Assembly: GCF_030732865.1 (NCBI RefSeq)
Contig: NZ_JASHKB010000003.1
Location: 62,001-126,000, forward strand
DNA from: Roseitalea sp. MMSF_3546
GTDB lineage: Bacteria; Pseudomonadota; Alphaproteobacteria; Rhizobiales; Rhizobiaceae
Length of the DNA stretch: 64,000 nucleotides
Direction of reading: 5' to 3'
Of the stretch, positions 17,200-26,835 are shown piece after piece; position 1 is the first letter of the stretch; each line of letters opens with the position of its first letter. Made by a program: the position numbers and the translations under genes. A model generated the notes under the pieces. It was not told the DNA's origin. It was given only the letters and a program-made list of their open reading frames with translations, and did not search any database.

Positions 17200-18471
17200 T
17201 CACTCGCCCTGCCGCGCGGCGATTCGGCGGCCGGCCAGTTCGGCATATTCGGTCACCGCAGCGGCCAGTTCGGCGGCCATGCCGGCGCGCCACTTCTCGT
17301 CATTGAGCAGCACCTCGTCTTCCTTGTTGGAAAGATAGCCCAGTTCGACGAGCACGGAAGGCACGTCGGGCGCCTTCAGAACGCGGAAGCCGGCGAAACG
17401 GTGCGGATTGTTGATCATGCGCCAGGACTTGGAGATGTGCGAGACGAGAATGCGGGCGAACTGAACCGAAAAGCCGAGCGTCTCCTGGCGGGCCAGATCG
17501 ACGAGAATGTCGGTGACCGGACTGAGCTCGTCCTCATAGGTAATCCCGGCAATCGAATCGGACAGGTTCTCCGAGCGCGCGATCTCGGCGGCCACGTCGT
17601 CCGAAGCGCGGTTGGAAATCGTGTAGACCGTGGCGCCGCGCACATAGGACTGGCGCACCGAATCGGCATGCAGGGAGACGAACAGCGAGGCATTGCGCTG
17701 GCGCGCGAAGCGGACCCGGTCGTTGAGCGCGATGAAGACATCGTCCGTGCGCGTCATGACGACGTCTATGCCGTCGATCTTCTCGAGTTCGGCGCGCATC
17801 TGGTGGGCGAATTGGAGCACCACGTCCTTCTCGCGGGTGCCGCCGACGCCGATGGCGCCCGAATCGATGCCGCCATGGCCGGGATCGAGCACGACGACGA
17901 AATCGCCCTGGTTGGCAAGGCGCGACAGCGGCTTGGCGCCCAGCCGATCGGACTTGCCCGAGCGCACCACGATCGAGCTGGTCTGCATGGTGTCGATCAT
18001 TGCGCGGCGAAAGCTCTGCGCATCGGTCGTCGACAGATCGATGGCAAGCCGGTAGAGCCCGTCCGAGGGCCCCGATTCGATGCCGTCGACCCGCAGCGGC
18101 TCGGCGAGCTCGAAAATCATGCGCGAGGACGCATTGCCCATGTCGCCGTAGCGCACCGTCTCGAACAGGGTTCCCAGATCGTCCTCGTCGAGTTCGAAGC
18201 CATAGCCGATGCGCTCGAAGTCGAGCACCAGCCGGAACGGATGGTCGAGCAGTTGATGGCTGACCGAGACCTGGCGGTCAAAGCCGATCTCCAGGCGCGC
18301 CCCGGCCCCGTTGCGATCGTAGGAGACGCCGATCTCGACCGCGACGGGCGCATCGAAGGCGGTGCGTGCCGGCGCGATGGCCAGCAGCAGTGCCACAAAG
18401 ACCATGGCAATGGGCCAGGCCGGTGCCCCCGCGCGCCCGATGGTGCCTGTGATGCCGCCGGCAACGGTCAT
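17200..18471 (-). CDS. amiC: N-acetylmuramoyl-L-alanine amidase, AmiC type
   Basis: Periplasmic Zn amidase that removes peptide stems from glycan during daughter-cell separation. After an N-terminal hydrophobic export segment (PIAMVFVALLLAIAPA) comes an AMIN domain (~residues 45-160, FRLVLDFERIGYGFELD) and a C-terminal Amidase_3 domain with FVVVLDPGHGGIDSGAIG (first Zn His), REKDVVLQFA, SLFVSLHADS (second Zn His) and VPSVLVELGYLSN (catalytic Glu). The 423-aa length from ATG 18471 is normal. The frame stays open upstream; GGGGAAG before this ATG and the export segment support the choice. The divergent neighbour is rne. Confidence 0.93.
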   Translation of the reverse strand: MTVAGGITGTIGRAGAPAWPIAMVFVALLLAIAPARTAFDAPVAVEIGVSYDRNGAGARLEIGFDRQVSVSHQLLDHPFRLVLDFERIGYGFELDEDDLGTLFETVRYGDMGNASSRMIFELAEPLRVDGIESGPSDGLYRLAIDLSTTDAQSFRRAMIDTMQTSSIVVRSGKSDRLGAKPLSRLANQGDFVVVLDPGHGGIDSGAIGVGGTREKDVVLQFAHQMRAELEKIDGIDVVMTRTDDVFIALNDRVRFARQRNASLFVSLHADSVRQSYVRGATVYTISNRASDDVAAEIARSENLSDSIAGITYEDELSPVTDILVDLARQETLGFSVQFARILVSHISKSWRMINNPHRFAGFRVLKAPDVPSVLVELGYLSNKEDEVLLNDEKWRAGMAAELAAAVTEYAELAGRRIAARQGE

Positions 18472-18621
18472 GATCGGCTTCCCCGCCCCTTGTTCGCTTC
18501 GCCCGAAGGCGATCATAGGACAGCCATGGTTAATCGCGTCTTTACCAAGCCCGGGCGCCCGACGCCACCGGCGCCTGTGGCGTCCGCGACCGGCGGCTGC
18601 CCCGTGCCGCAATAAAACAGC

Positions 18622-19056
18622 TTGCGTGCGCGCTGCCAAATACCTAGTTTGTAACAAGCGGTTCGACGCCGGAATTGCGGGCGAACCGCCGCAGGATTAC
18701 CTGAGCGCCGCCGCGCGTGGCGCCAAGGTCATGACCGGAAACCGCATCGCAGTTTCCCACCCCCGCATTGCGGGCACAAGCCGTGGCCGGCCCCAACTGC
18801 CGGCCCACACAACTGAATCGCCGTTCGGCCATGTTTATGAATGACATGACATATTCCGACCGCAGCCCGGCCTCGAGGCATGATGTCCCGGCTCGGCGCG
18901 TTGAGGAACTGTCGGCCCGGCGGCACAACAAACAACCGGGCAGGCGACGGCCAATAGGGGCATCCAGGCTCGTCGTACGTGCCGGCGCGGGGCGACGAAG
19001 CGTTGCCCATCCTCGTATGAAGGCACGCGCCGCCAGGCCCGGCGGAAGCAGAACAC
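18622..19056 (+). promoter_or_regulatory. Putative rne promoter and ~400-nt leader
   Basis: The 585-bp gap between divergent amiC and rne (18472-19056) holds no convincing gene. A candidate promoter TTGCGT-N17-TAGTTT (18622-18650) would start a leader of about 400 nt. RNase E mRNAs in enterobacteria have a long 5' UTR through which the enzyme cleaves its own message; a similar use is plausible here but not shown. On the amiC side a TTAA-N7-TTTA sequence near 18530 resembles a degenerate CtrA site. Confidence 0.35.
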
Positions 19057-21774
19057 ATGTCAAACAAGATGATTATCGATTCCTCCCACCCGGAGGAAAC
19101 ACGCGTCGTTGTCGTAAAGGGTAACCGCCTCGAAGAGTTCGACTTTGAATCCCAGCACAAGAAGCAGATCCGAGGCAATATCTATCTTGCCAAGGTAACG
19201 CGGGTCGAACCGTCGCTGCAGGCGGCCTTCGTCGATTATGGCGGAAACCGCCACGGGTTCCTCGCCTTCTCCGAAATCCACCCGGACTACTACCAGATCC
19301 CGCTGGCCGATCGGCAGGCGCTGCTCGAAGAGGAAGCCGCCCTTGCCGAACAGGAAGCCAGCGAGGACGATGACGACCAGCGCCAGGCTTCAGATGGCGA
19401 GGAGCAGCGTTCGGGGCGCGGGCGGCGCCGGCGCGGCCGGGGACGGGACCGGTCGAAGGCCAATGGAAAGGCCGCCAGCGCCCTGCCCGACGCCGAGCCG
19501 GTGGCGATGGACGACCTGCTGGCCGCATGGGCCGATGACGACAGCGAGCCAGGCGCGGCCAGCCATGCCTCGGTCATGGCGACCGATGCCGGCCCGGGAC
19601 AGACGGTTTCCGGCGATCCGGGCGATGGCGACGATGACGACGTCGACGACGACGACAGCTTCGACGATGTCGGCGAGGACGATGCGCTGGAGGATGCGCG
19701 CCCGCGGCGCCGGCCCTCGCGCCGCCAGTACAAGATCCAGGAAGTCATCAAGCGCCGGCAGGTGATCCTGGTGCAGGTCGTCAAGGAAGAGCGCGGCAAC
19801 AAGGGCGCGGCGCTGACCACCTACCTTTCGCTGGCCGGGCGCTATTCGGTGCTGATGCCGAACACGGCGCGCGGCGGCGGCATCTCGCGCAAGATCACCG
19901 CGGCCTCGGACCGCAAGCGGCTCAAGGACATCGTCAAGAAGCTCGACGTGCCCAAGGGCATGGGCGTGATCCTGCGCACGGCGGGCGCCAACCGCACCCA
20001 GAGCGAGATCGAGCGCGACTACGAATATCTGATGCGGCTTTGGGACAATGTGCGCGACCTGACCCTGTCGTCGACCGCGCCGGCGCTGGTCTACGAGGAA
20101 GGCAGCCTGATCAAGCGCTCGATCCGCGATCTGTACAACAAGGACATCGACGAGATCACCGTTGCCGGCGAAGGCGGCTATCGTGAAGCCAAGGACTTCA
20201 TGAAGATGCTGATGCCCAGCCAGGCCCGGGTCGTCAAGCCGTGGAAGGACACCGCGCCGATCCTCGCGCGCACCGGCATCGAGGCGCAGCTCGACAAGCT
20301 GATCCAGCCGCAGGTGACGCTCAAGTCCGGCGGCTACATCATCATCAACCAGACCGAGGCGCTGGTCGCCATCGACGTCAATTCGGGCAAGTCGACACGC
20401 GAGCACTCCATCGAAAAGACGGCGCTTGCCACCAATCTGGAAGCGGCCGAGGAGGTCGCCCGCCAGTTGCGCCTGCGCGATCTGGCCGGGCTGATCGTGA
20501 TCGACTTCATCGACATGGAGGAAAACCGCAACAACCGCGCGGTCGAAAAGAAGCTCAAGGAGTGCCTCAAGCGCGACCGCGCGCGCATCCAGGTCGGCCG
20601 GATCTCCCATTTCGGGCTTCTGGAGATGAGCCGGCAGCGCATGCGCGCCTCGGTGCTCGAAAGCACCATGCAGGTGTGCAATGCCTGCGGCGGGACAGGC
20701 TATGTGCGCTCGCCGCAATCGGTGGCGCTGCACATCATCCGCTCGCTTGAAGAGCACCTTCTGAAGAACGCCAAGCATCACGTCACCGTGCGCACGCCGG
20801 CCGACAACGCGCTTTACATCCTCAACAACAAGCGCGACACGCTGGCCGAGATGGAACAGCGCTTCGGCGTGACGATCACCGTCGCCATCGACAACGAGAT
20901 CGGCGCGGACATGCTGGCGATCGATCGCGGCGAGATCTCGAACCTGCCCAAGAAGGACAGCAGCGCCATCGCCATTGGCGACTGGGACGAGGAGGACGCG
21001 GACGTCGAGGAACCGGCGGCGGCGGAGGCGGCGGTCGAGAGCGCCGAGCAAGCCGGTCCGGTCGAGCCCGACGGCAAGGATGACGACGAGCAGCCATCGC
21101 GCCGGCGCCGACGTCGGCGGCGCCGCAGCGGTCGCGACCGCGACGATGAAGCCGAGACGATCGCCGAGGGACAGGCATCGGACGAGGACGACGATGGCGC
21201 CGGCGGACGACGCCGCAAGCGGCGTTCGCGCGGCCGTCGCGGCGGACGCAACCGGCGCACGCCCCACATTCCGGCGGCCGAACCGGTCGGCCCCCTCGCG
21301 GACATGATCGCCGCCGAAGCCGCCCGGAGCGAGGCGGACGAGACCAGGGCGGACCAGGCCCGGCCCGACACGGCACGCAAGGACGCGGCGAAGGACGAAG
21401 CGCCAATGGCTGCGGACGGCCAGGCCCATCGCGCCAATGGCGATGGGCGCAAGGGCGATGGGCGCAAGGCCGACATCGCCGAACCGGCCGAACCGGCCGA
21501 ACCGACCGCGCGGGCCGCCGCGCCGGAGCCCGAAGCGACCCAGACGGCGGCCCGCGGCGAACCGGGCGATGGCGCAAGCGCCGGCGCCTCGGGCGCGACG
21601 GCCGATGAAGGCGGCGGCGAGGACAAGACCGAAGACGGCGAGGAGCGCGTGCGCGCCACACCCGAAACGGTCGATCTGGAGGTCGAGCCGGTCATCGTTT
21701 CCGACAGTGCCGTCGATACCGAGCGCAAGCCCAAGCGCGTGGGGTGGTGGGCCCGCGGAAAGAGCTTCTTCTGA
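19057..21774 (+). CDS. rne: Ribonuclease E
   Basis: Essential endoribonuclease and degradosome scaffold. The S1 domain begins at ~residue 38 (GNIYLAKVTRVEPSLQAAFVDYG) and is split by an acidic and basic low-complexity insertion of about 135 residues before resuming at YKIQEVIKRRQVILVQVVKEE; such insertions are usual in alphaproteobacteria. Catalytic Asp residues lie in VAIDVNSGKST (~439) and IDFIDMEENRN (~483-486), and the Zn-link Cys pair in CNACGGTGYV. The C-terminal ~230 residues are Arg/Asp/Glu-rich and disordered, with [15 protein letters not shown] as a likely RNA-binding site, ending in KPKRVGWWARGKSFF, a conserved rhizobial tail. The 905-aa protein is intact. Confidence 0.97.
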   Translation: MSNKMIIDSSHPEETRVVVVKGNRLEEFDFESQHKKQIRGNIYLAKVTRVEPSLQAAFVDYGGNRHGFLAFSEIHPDYYQIPLADRQALLEEEAALAEQEASEDDDDQRQASDGEEQRSGRGRRRRGRGRDRSKANGKAASALPDAEPVAMDDLLAAWADDDSEPGAASHASVMATDAGPGQTVSGDPGDGDDDDVDDDDSFDDVGEDDALEDARPRRRPSRRQYKIQEVIKRRQVILVQVVKEERGNKGAALTTYLSLAGRYSVLMPNTARGGGISRKITAASDRKRLKDIVKKLDVPKGMGVILRTAGANRTQSEIERDYEYLMRLWDNVRDLTLSSTAPALVYEEGSLIKRSIRDLYNKDIDEITVAGEGGYREAKDFMKMLMPSQARVVKPWKDTAPILARTGIEAQLDKLIQPQVTLKSGGYIIINQTEALVAIDVNSGKSTREHSIEKTALATNLEAAEEVARQLRLRDLAGLIVIDFIDMEENRNNRAVEKKLKECLKRDRARIQVGRISHFGLLEMSRQRMRASVLESTMQVCNACGGTGYVRSPQSVALHIIRSLEEHLLKNAKHHVTVRTPADNALYILNNKRDTLAEMEQRFGVTITVAIDNEIGADMLAIDRGEISNLPKKDSSAIAIGDWDEEDADVEEPAAAEAAVESAEQAGPVEPDGKDDDEQPSRRRRRRRRRSGRDRDDEAETIAEGQASDEDDDGAGGRRRKRRSRGRRGGRNRRTPHIPAAEPVGPLADMIAAEAARSEADETRADQARPDTARKDAAKDEAPMAADGQAHRANGDGRKGDGRKADIAEPAEPAEPTARAAAPEPEATQTAARGEPGDGASAGASGATADEGGGEDKTEDGEERVRATPETVDLEVEPVIVSDSAVDTERKPKRVGWWARGKSFF

Positions 21775-22010
21775 GCCGACCGCGCGACGCCGATCGGGAG
21801 ACCGCGTCCAGGCCCGGAGCTTACCTGGCGGCGGGGTTGCATCTTGCCGAAAGGCCGGTCGGTCTTGCGACGGAGCGCTGGGCTGCGAAAAAGCGGCGCA
21901 ATCGCGTCGGATCGGTCGCCAAATGTCGGTGTCGCCAGCCGCCCACGCTTGCCCGGGTCGCGATTGCGCATTAGGCAGGCGCAGCGAACACGCATGAAGG
22001 CGCCACAGCC

Positions 22011-22454
22011 ATGGGTAGACATGTCCTGATCCTGCACGGACCGAACCTGAACCTTCTGGGCCGGCGCGAGCCGGGCATCTATGGAAGCCGGACGCTCGAC
22101 GAGATCAACATGGAATGCGAGCGGCTCGGCGCCGAACTGGGGCTGGAAGTCGCGCACTACCAGTCCAACAGCGAGGGCGATCTGGTCACCATGGTGCAGG
22201 AGGCCGGGCTTGCGGGCAAGGCGATCGTCTTCAATCCGGGCGCCTATTCGCACACCTCGATCGCCCTGCGCGATGCCATTTCCGGCTCGGGCGCCCAGGT
22301 GATCGAAGTGCACATCTCCAACATCCATGCGCGCGAGCCATTCCGGCACGGCTCGATGATCACGCCGGTGGCGCGCGGCATGATATGCGGGCTTGGCACG
22401 GACGGATATCTGCTGGCGCTGCGGGCACTTGCGGCCGAGCCCGCTGCGGCGTAA
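22011..22454 (+). CDS. aroQ: 3-dehydroquinate dehydratase, type II
   Basis: Third step of the shikimate pathway, dehydrating 3-dehydroquinate. The type II signature is complete: [20 protein letters not shown] (active-site Tyr at its end), [32 protein letters not shown] (catalytic His) and [11 protein letters not shown]. At 147 aa it is normal for this dodecameric class. GAAGG lies about 10 nt before the ATG. It leads an operon-like run aroQ-accB-accC-aat on the plus strand; the 236 bp after rne contain no recognisable signal. Confidence 0.96.
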   Translation: MGRHVLILHGPNLNLLGRREPGIYGSRTLDEINMECERLGAELGLEVAHYQSNSEGDLVTMVQEAGLAGKAIVFNPGAYSHTSIALRDAISGSGAQVIEVHISNIHAREPFRHGSMITPVARGMICGLGTDGYLLALRALAAEPAAA

Positions 22455-22518
22455 GCGGTCACATCAAGGGCGACGGCGCAGATCTCGGGCGCCGGTCACC
22501 GGGCATCAAGAGGACACA

Positions 22519-23010
22519 ATGGCGGACAAGAAATCGGCGTTCGACAAGGATCTGGTCAGCGATCTGGCGCGCATTCTCAACGAGACCGACCTGACCGAGA
22601 TCGAGGTCGAGCAGGGCGAGATGCGCATCCGCGTCAGTCGCGAGGCGCCGGCCCAGTTCGTCAGCCACATGGCGCCGTCGGCACCGCCGGCCGCCCCGCC
22701 CGCGGCCGCCGCACCGCAGCCCGCAGCCGAATCGGCCGAGCCGGCCGCAGGCGCCGCGCCGCAGGCGCCGAGCACCGAGAATGCGCTGCCCGCCCCCATG
22801 GTCGGCACCGCCTATCTGGCGCCGGCGCCGGGCGCCGAGCCGTTCATCGCCGTGGGCGCGAGCGTCGCCGAGGGGGAAACGCTGCTGATCATCGAGGCGA
22901 TGAAGGTGATGAACCAGATCCCGGCGCCGCGCGCCGGCACGGTGACCGCGATCCTGATCGAAGACGGCGAGCCGGTCGAATTCGGCCAGCCGCTGCTCGT
23001 GATCGAATAG
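22519..23010 (+). CDS. accB: Biotin carboxyl carrier protein of acetyl-CoA carboxylase
   Basis: Carries the biotin that shuttles CO2 between biotin carboxylase and the carboxyltransferase in fatty acid synthesis. The N-terminal ~45 residues form a helical segment, followed by an Ala/Pro-rich linker (~55-90) and a C-terminal biotinyl domain with the modified Lys in [13 protein letters not shown]. The 163-aa size is typical. The ATG at 22519 has AGAGGA just upstream. accC follows after 22 bp. Confidence 0.97.
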   Translation: MADKKSAFDKDLVSDLARILNETDLTEIEVEQGEMRIRVSREAPAQFVSHMAPSAPPAAPPAAAAPQPAAESAEPAAGAAPQAPSTENALPAPMVGTAYLAPAPGAEPFIAVGASVAEGETLLIIEAMKVMNQIPAPRAGTVTAILIEDGEPVEFGQPLLVIE

Positions 23011-23032
23011 CGGCAGGGACGGTTCGTATTCG

Positions 23033-24385
23033 ATGTTCAACAAGGTCCTGATAGCCAATCGCGGCGAGATCGCCCTGCGCATCCTGCGCGCCTGCAAGGA
23101 GCTGGGCATCCCCACCGTTGCGGTCCATTCGACCGCCGACGAGATGGCGATGCATGTGCGGCTGGCCGACGAGAGCGTGTGCATCGGTCCGCCGCCCTCG
23201 CGCGACAGCTATCTGAACATTCACCAGATCGTTGCGGCCTGCGAGATCACCGGCGCCGACGCGGTCCACCCCGGTTACGGCTTTCTGTCCGAGAACGCCA
23301 AGTTCGCCGAGATCCTGGAAGCACACAACATCACCTTCATCGGCCCGACCGCGCAGCACATCTCGATGATGGGCGACAAGATCGAGGCCAAGCGCACGGC
23401 CGCCCGGTTCGGCATTCCCGTCGTGCCCGGTTCCGACGGCGGTGTCAGCGACCCGGCCGAGGCCAGGCGCATCGCCGCCCAGATCGGCTATCCGGTGATC
23501 ATCAAGGCAGCGGCCGGCGGCGGCGGGCGCGGCATGAAGGTGGCGCGCAGCGAGGCCGATCTGGCGCTGGCGCTCGACACGGCACGCTCGGAGGCGGGCG
23601 CGGCCTTCGGCAGCGATGCGGTCTATGTCGAGAAATATCTGGACAAGCCGCGCCACATCGAGGTGCAGATCGTCGGCGACGGCGCAGGCAAGGCGGTGCA
23701 TCTGGGCGAGCGCGACTGCTCGCTGCAGCGACGACACCAGAAGGTGTGGGAGGAAGCGACCTCGCCGGCGTTGAACGCCGAAAAGCGCGAGGAGATCGGC
23801 ATGGTCTGCGCCAATGCGGTGGCCGAGATGGGTTATCGCGGCGCCGGCACGATCGAGTTCCTTTACCAGGACGGCGCGTTCTACTTCATCGAGATGAACA
23901 CGCGGCTTCAGGTCGAGCATCCGGTGACCGAGGCCGTGACCGGCATCGATCTCGTGCACGAGCAGATGCGGGTCGCCTCGGGCGCCGGGCTTTCGGTGCG
24001 GCAGGACCAGATCTTCTTCAACGGCCATGCCATCGAGTGCCGGATCAATGCCGAGGATCCGCGCACATTCATGCCCTCGCCGGGCACGATCACCCATTAC
24101 CACACGCCGGGCGGGCTGGGCGTGCGCGTCGATTCGGGCGTATATGCCGGCTACACGATCCCGCCCTATTATGACAGCCTGATCGGCAAGCTGATCGTGC
24201 ACGGGCGCAATCGGGTCGAATGCATGATGCGGCTGCGGCGCGCGCTCGGCGAGTTCGTCATCGACGGCATCGCCTCGACGTTGCCACTGTTTCAGGATCT
24301 GGTCGAAAATCCCGACATCGCCAATGGCGACTACGACATCCATTGGCTGGAGAGCTACCTGGCCGACTCCGGGGCGAGCCGGTGA
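23033..24385 (+). CDS. accC: Biotin carboxylase subunit of acetyl-CoA carboxylase
   Basis: ATP- and bicarbonate-dependent carboxylation of biotin on AccB. It opens with the N-terminal domain FNKVLIANRGEIALRILRAC, then the ATP-grasp glycine-rich loop KAAAGGGGRGMKVA, the family block RDCSLQRRHQKVWEEA, and the catalytic-region block IEMNTRLQVEHPVTE. The 450-aa length is standard. It is translated from ATG 23033, 22 bp after accB. Confidence 0.97.
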   Translation: MFNKVLIANRGEIALRILRACKELGIPTVAVHSTADEMAMHVRLADESVCIGPPPSRDSYLNIHQIVAACEITGADAVHPGYGFLSENAKFAEILEAHNITFIGPTAQHISMMGDKIEAKRTAARFGIPVVPGSDGGVSDPAEARRIAAQIGYPVIIKAAAGGGGRGMKVARSEADLALALDTARSEAGAAFGSDAVYVEKYLDKPRHIEVQIVGDGAGKAVHLGERDCSLQRRHQKVWEEATSPALNAEKREEIGMVCANAVAEMGYRGAGTIEFLYQDGAFYFIEMNTRLQVEHPVTEAVTGIDLVHEQMRVASGAGLSVRQDQIFFNGHAIECRINAEDPRTFMPSPGTITHYHTPGGLGVRVDSGVYAGYTIPPYYDSLIGKLIVHGRNRVECMMRLRRALGEFVIDGIASTLPLFQDLVENPDIANGDYDIHWLESYLADSGASR

Positions 24386-24408
24386 CGATGCGATAGCGGT
24401 TGCGATCG

Positions 24409-25029
24409 ATGGCCGAGCATGACGGCAAGAACAGCGAAAGCCGGATCACGCCGCAGGTCCTGCTCAAGGCCTATTCGGTGGGACTGTTCCCGATGGCCGA
24501 GGATGCCAGCGACCCGACGCTCTACTGGGTCGAGCCGGAGATGCGCGGCATCATCCCCCTCGATGCGTTTCATGTTCCCAGGAGCCTTGCCAAGACGGTC
24601 CGGCAGGGCCGCTACGAGGTTACGGTCAATGCCGCCTTCGGGTCGGTGATGCGGGCCTGCGCGGAACCCGCGCCCGGTCGCGGCAAGACGTGGATCAACC
24701 GCACCATCCTCGAACTGTACGCGAAGCTGCACGCGATCGGCCATGCGCACTCGGTCGAGGCCTGGGACGACGATCAGCTCGTGGGCGGGCTGTACGGGGT
24801 CACGCTCGGCCGCGCCTTTTTCGGCGAGAGCATGTTCTCGCGCAGGCGCGACGCCTCCAAGGTGTGCCTGGTGCATCTGGTCGAGCGGCTGCGCGAACGC
24901 GGCTTCGTGCTGCTCGACACCCAGTTCACGACCGAACATCTCAAACGCTTCGGCGCGGTGGAGGTGCCGCGTGCCGACTACGAGCACATGCTCGCCGAGG
25001 CGCTGATCGGCTCGGCCGTCTTCGACTGA
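24409..25029 (+). CDS. aat: Leucyl/phenylalanyl-tRNA--protein transferase
   Basis: Adds Leu or Phe from aminoacyl-tRNA to N-terminal Arg or Lys of proteins, marking them for ClpAP. The family blocks are present: [60 protein letters not shown] and [15 protein letters not shown]. The 206-aa length fits. ATG 24409 is preferred over a TTG nine bases upstream; no strong RBS distinguishes them. It starts 23 bp after accC. Confidence 0.95.
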   Translation: MAEHDGKNSESRITPQVLLKAYSVGLFPMAEDASDPTLYWVEPEMRGIIPLDAFHVPRSLAKTVRQGRYEVTVNAAFGSVMRACAEPAPGRGKTWINRTILELYAKLHAIGHAHSVEAWDDDQLVGGLYGVTLGRAFFGESMFSRRRDASKVCLVHLVERLRERGFVLLDTQFTTEHLKRFGAVEVPRADYEHMLAEALIGSAVFD

Positions 25030-25098
25030 GGCGGCCGGGTCGTCTCGTCGTCCTCGGCGCGACCGGGCACGAGGACGCAGGCGGCAATCGAAGGCCGC

Positions 25099-25554
25099 TC
25101 AGGTCTGCGGCGGGGGAACTTCGGAGTCGGCCTTGCAGCCCTTCAGCCAGACGTCATATACCGCGTGCTCGATCGCATTCAGGCCGGGACTGTCGGCAAA
25201 CATCCAGCCCGCGAAGATCCGGCGGATCTTGCGGTCGAGCGTGATCTCGTCGACCTCGACGAAGGTCGACGAGCCCGGCGGCAGGTCCTGCACGCGCGAG
25301 TAGCACACGCGCGGCGTGATCTGCAGCGCGCCGAACTGCACCGTCTCGTCGATATAGACGTCGAACGTGATGATCCGGCCGGTGATCTTGTCGATTCCGG
25401 AGAACTCGGCGACGGGGTTGGCGATCTTGTCGGCCTGATCGATGGCCGCCGCGCCGTGCGGCATGACGGCGACGGCGATGCCGGCGAGCAGGATCGTCAG
25501 GGCGCGAATCGGTTTCATGGCGGCACGATAGGTCATTTTTCGGTTCGTGTTCAT
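25099..25554 (-). CDS. DUF2155 domain protein, exported
   Basis: About 151 aa. A positively charged start precedes a hydrophobic export signal (ALTILLAGIAVAVMPHGAAA), so the mature protein is probably periplasmic. The DUF2155 core is IDKITGRIITFDVYIDE, QFGALQITPRVCYSR and RRIFAGWMFADSPGLNAIEHAVYDVWL, with two Cys (CY, KGCK) that could form a disulfide. Starts at 25554, 25536 and 25518 are all possible; 25554 has GGAAG ahead. The aat-DUF2155-NDUFA12 order is typical of rhizobia, here interrupted by a phosphatase gene. Function unknown. Confidence 0.85.
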   Translation of the reverse strand: MNTNRKMTYRAAMKPIRALTILLAGIAVAVMPHGAAAIDQADKIANPVAEFSGIDKITGRIITFDVYIDETVQFGALQITPRVCYSRVQDLPPGSSTFVEVDEITLDRKIRRIFAGWMFADSPGLNAIEHAVYDVWLKGCKADSEVPPPQT

Positions 25555-25599
25555 GGCTTCCGATAAACGCAAGCTGTGACCAAATCAGGGTCGGCGCGG

Positions 25600-26346
25600 T
25601 CAGTGCCGGACGACGCCGCTGCGCCGTGCCGACATGAAGCGGCAGTGCGACCCCTCGAGCACGGCGCCGCACAGGATGCCGGTGCGGTAAACGCCGGTGT
25701 CGATGGCGATGCGATTGGGAAAGATCATCGGTCGCGGATGGATGGTATGGCCGTGCACCACGACCTTTCCGAGGGACCCGCGAAACCCGAGAAACGGCTC
25801 GCGAATCCAGAGCAGATCGTCGGGCGCCTGGTCCTTGATGGCCACATCGGGCCGGATGCCGGCATGGACGAACAGGAAGTCACCCTGGACATGAAAGAGT
25901 GCGAGCGACTCCAGGAACGCGCGGTGGGCCGCCGGCAGCGCCGCGGAAAAGACGGCCGAGAGCGCGTCGAGGTCGCGGCCGGCATGGTCGTGATCGATGC
26001 CGTAGGATCGCAGCGTCTCGCGCCCACCCCAGGCCAGCCAGCCCGAAGCGACGGCATGCGGATCGGAGAGCATGGTCAGCATCCAGTCGTCATGATTGCC
26101 CTTGAGGCAAACGAGCTTCGAATCGGCGGCCCTGCGGGCGATCAGCGTCTCGATGACGCCGGGCGTGTCGGGGCCGCGATCGCAATAGTCGCCCAGACAC
26201 ACGATGCGGTAATCGGCGGGCGGGTTCTCGGCCAGCTCGGCATCGATGGCCTGCAGCAGCGTGTCGAGCAGGCCGCGATAGCCGTGCACGTCGCCGATGG
26301 CGTAAACGCGCATGCCCTGTGGTAAGCGCGCCTGGCTATAGAACAT
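25600..26346 (-). CDS. Metallophosphoesterase, PPP-type Ser/Thr phosphatase family
   Basis: 248 aa with the full set of two-metal phosphatase motifs: VYAIGDVHGYRG, CLGDYCDRGPDT, LKGNHDDWM and VVVHGHTIHPRP. Closest in layout to bacterial PPP phosphatases such as PrpA, though Ap4A hydrolase activity is also found in this group. A later start (26313) would put the metal motif at the very N-terminus; neither start has a strong RBS. It begins 18 bp after the NDUFA12 homologue and is likely co-transcribed with it. Confidence 0.9.
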   Translation of the reverse strand: MFYSQARLPQGMRVYAIGDVHGYRGLLDTLLQAIDAELAENPPADYRIVCLGDYCDRGPDTPGVIETLIARRAADSKLVCLKGNHDDWMLTMLSDPHAVASGWLAWGGRETLRSYGIDHDHAGRDLDALSAVFSAALPAAHRAFLESLALFHVQGDFLFVHAGIRPDVAIKDQAPDDLLWIREPFLGFRGSLGKVVVHGHTIHPRPMIFPNRIAIDTGVYRTGILCGAVLEGSHCRFMSARRSGVVRH

Positions 26347-26364
26347 CGGTGCGGTCTGTCGCGA

Positions 26365-26760
26365 TCAACCGGGCGTCCAGGCGTCGTAGTCACCATCGGC
26401 GCGCGGACGGGATTCGGGGTTGAGCATGGACCCCCTGGGCCGATAGGCGCCGGGCGTGCCGGTCATGTTCGGCTCGAAGGGCCGCTCCCAGGGATGGGGC
26501 GTATAGTCTTCCTGGCTCGGCGGGATGTCGACACGATGATGGAGCCAGCCGCTCCAGCCCGGCGGGACCGTCGAGGCCTCGGCATAGCCGTTGTAGATCA
26601 CCCAGCGGCGCGTTGCCCCGTCGGCGTCCTTGCCGCCTTCGTAGTAGACATTGCCGAATGCGTCCTCGCCCACGCGCCTGCCATGCCGCCAGGTGAAATA
26701 GCGGGTGCCGAGCGTCTGGCCGTTCCACCAGGTGAAGAACTGCGTCAGAAAGGTCTTCAT
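26365..26760 (-). CDS. NADH:ubiquinone oxidoreductase subunit NDUFA12-type
   Basis: 131-aa homologue of the accessory complex I subunit NDUFA12 (B17.2), one of the few supernumerary subunits shared by alphaproteobacteria and mitochondria. Typical features are FFTWWNGQTLGTRYFTW, RVGEDAFGNVYYE, RRWVIYNGYAEAS, PPGWSGWLHHRVD and the Pro-rich tail PHPWERPFEPNMTGT. No TM segment; it would sit on the matrix-facing (cytoplasmic) side. GAGAG lies upstream of ATG 26760. Confidence 0.95.
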   Translation of the reverse strand: MKTFLTQFFTWWNGQTLGTRYFTWRHGRRVGEDAFGNVYYEGGKDADGATRRWVIYNGYAEASTVPPGWSGWLHHRVDIPPSQEDYTPHPWERPFEPNMTGTPGAYRPRGSMLNPESRPRADGDYDAWTPG

Positions 26761-26835
26761 GGTCGAGCTCTCGTTCGTCGGGGCGTTTATCGCGCCGCCC
26801 ATGCTGCGATGCAAGAGGATCGGGACGCAAATTCG

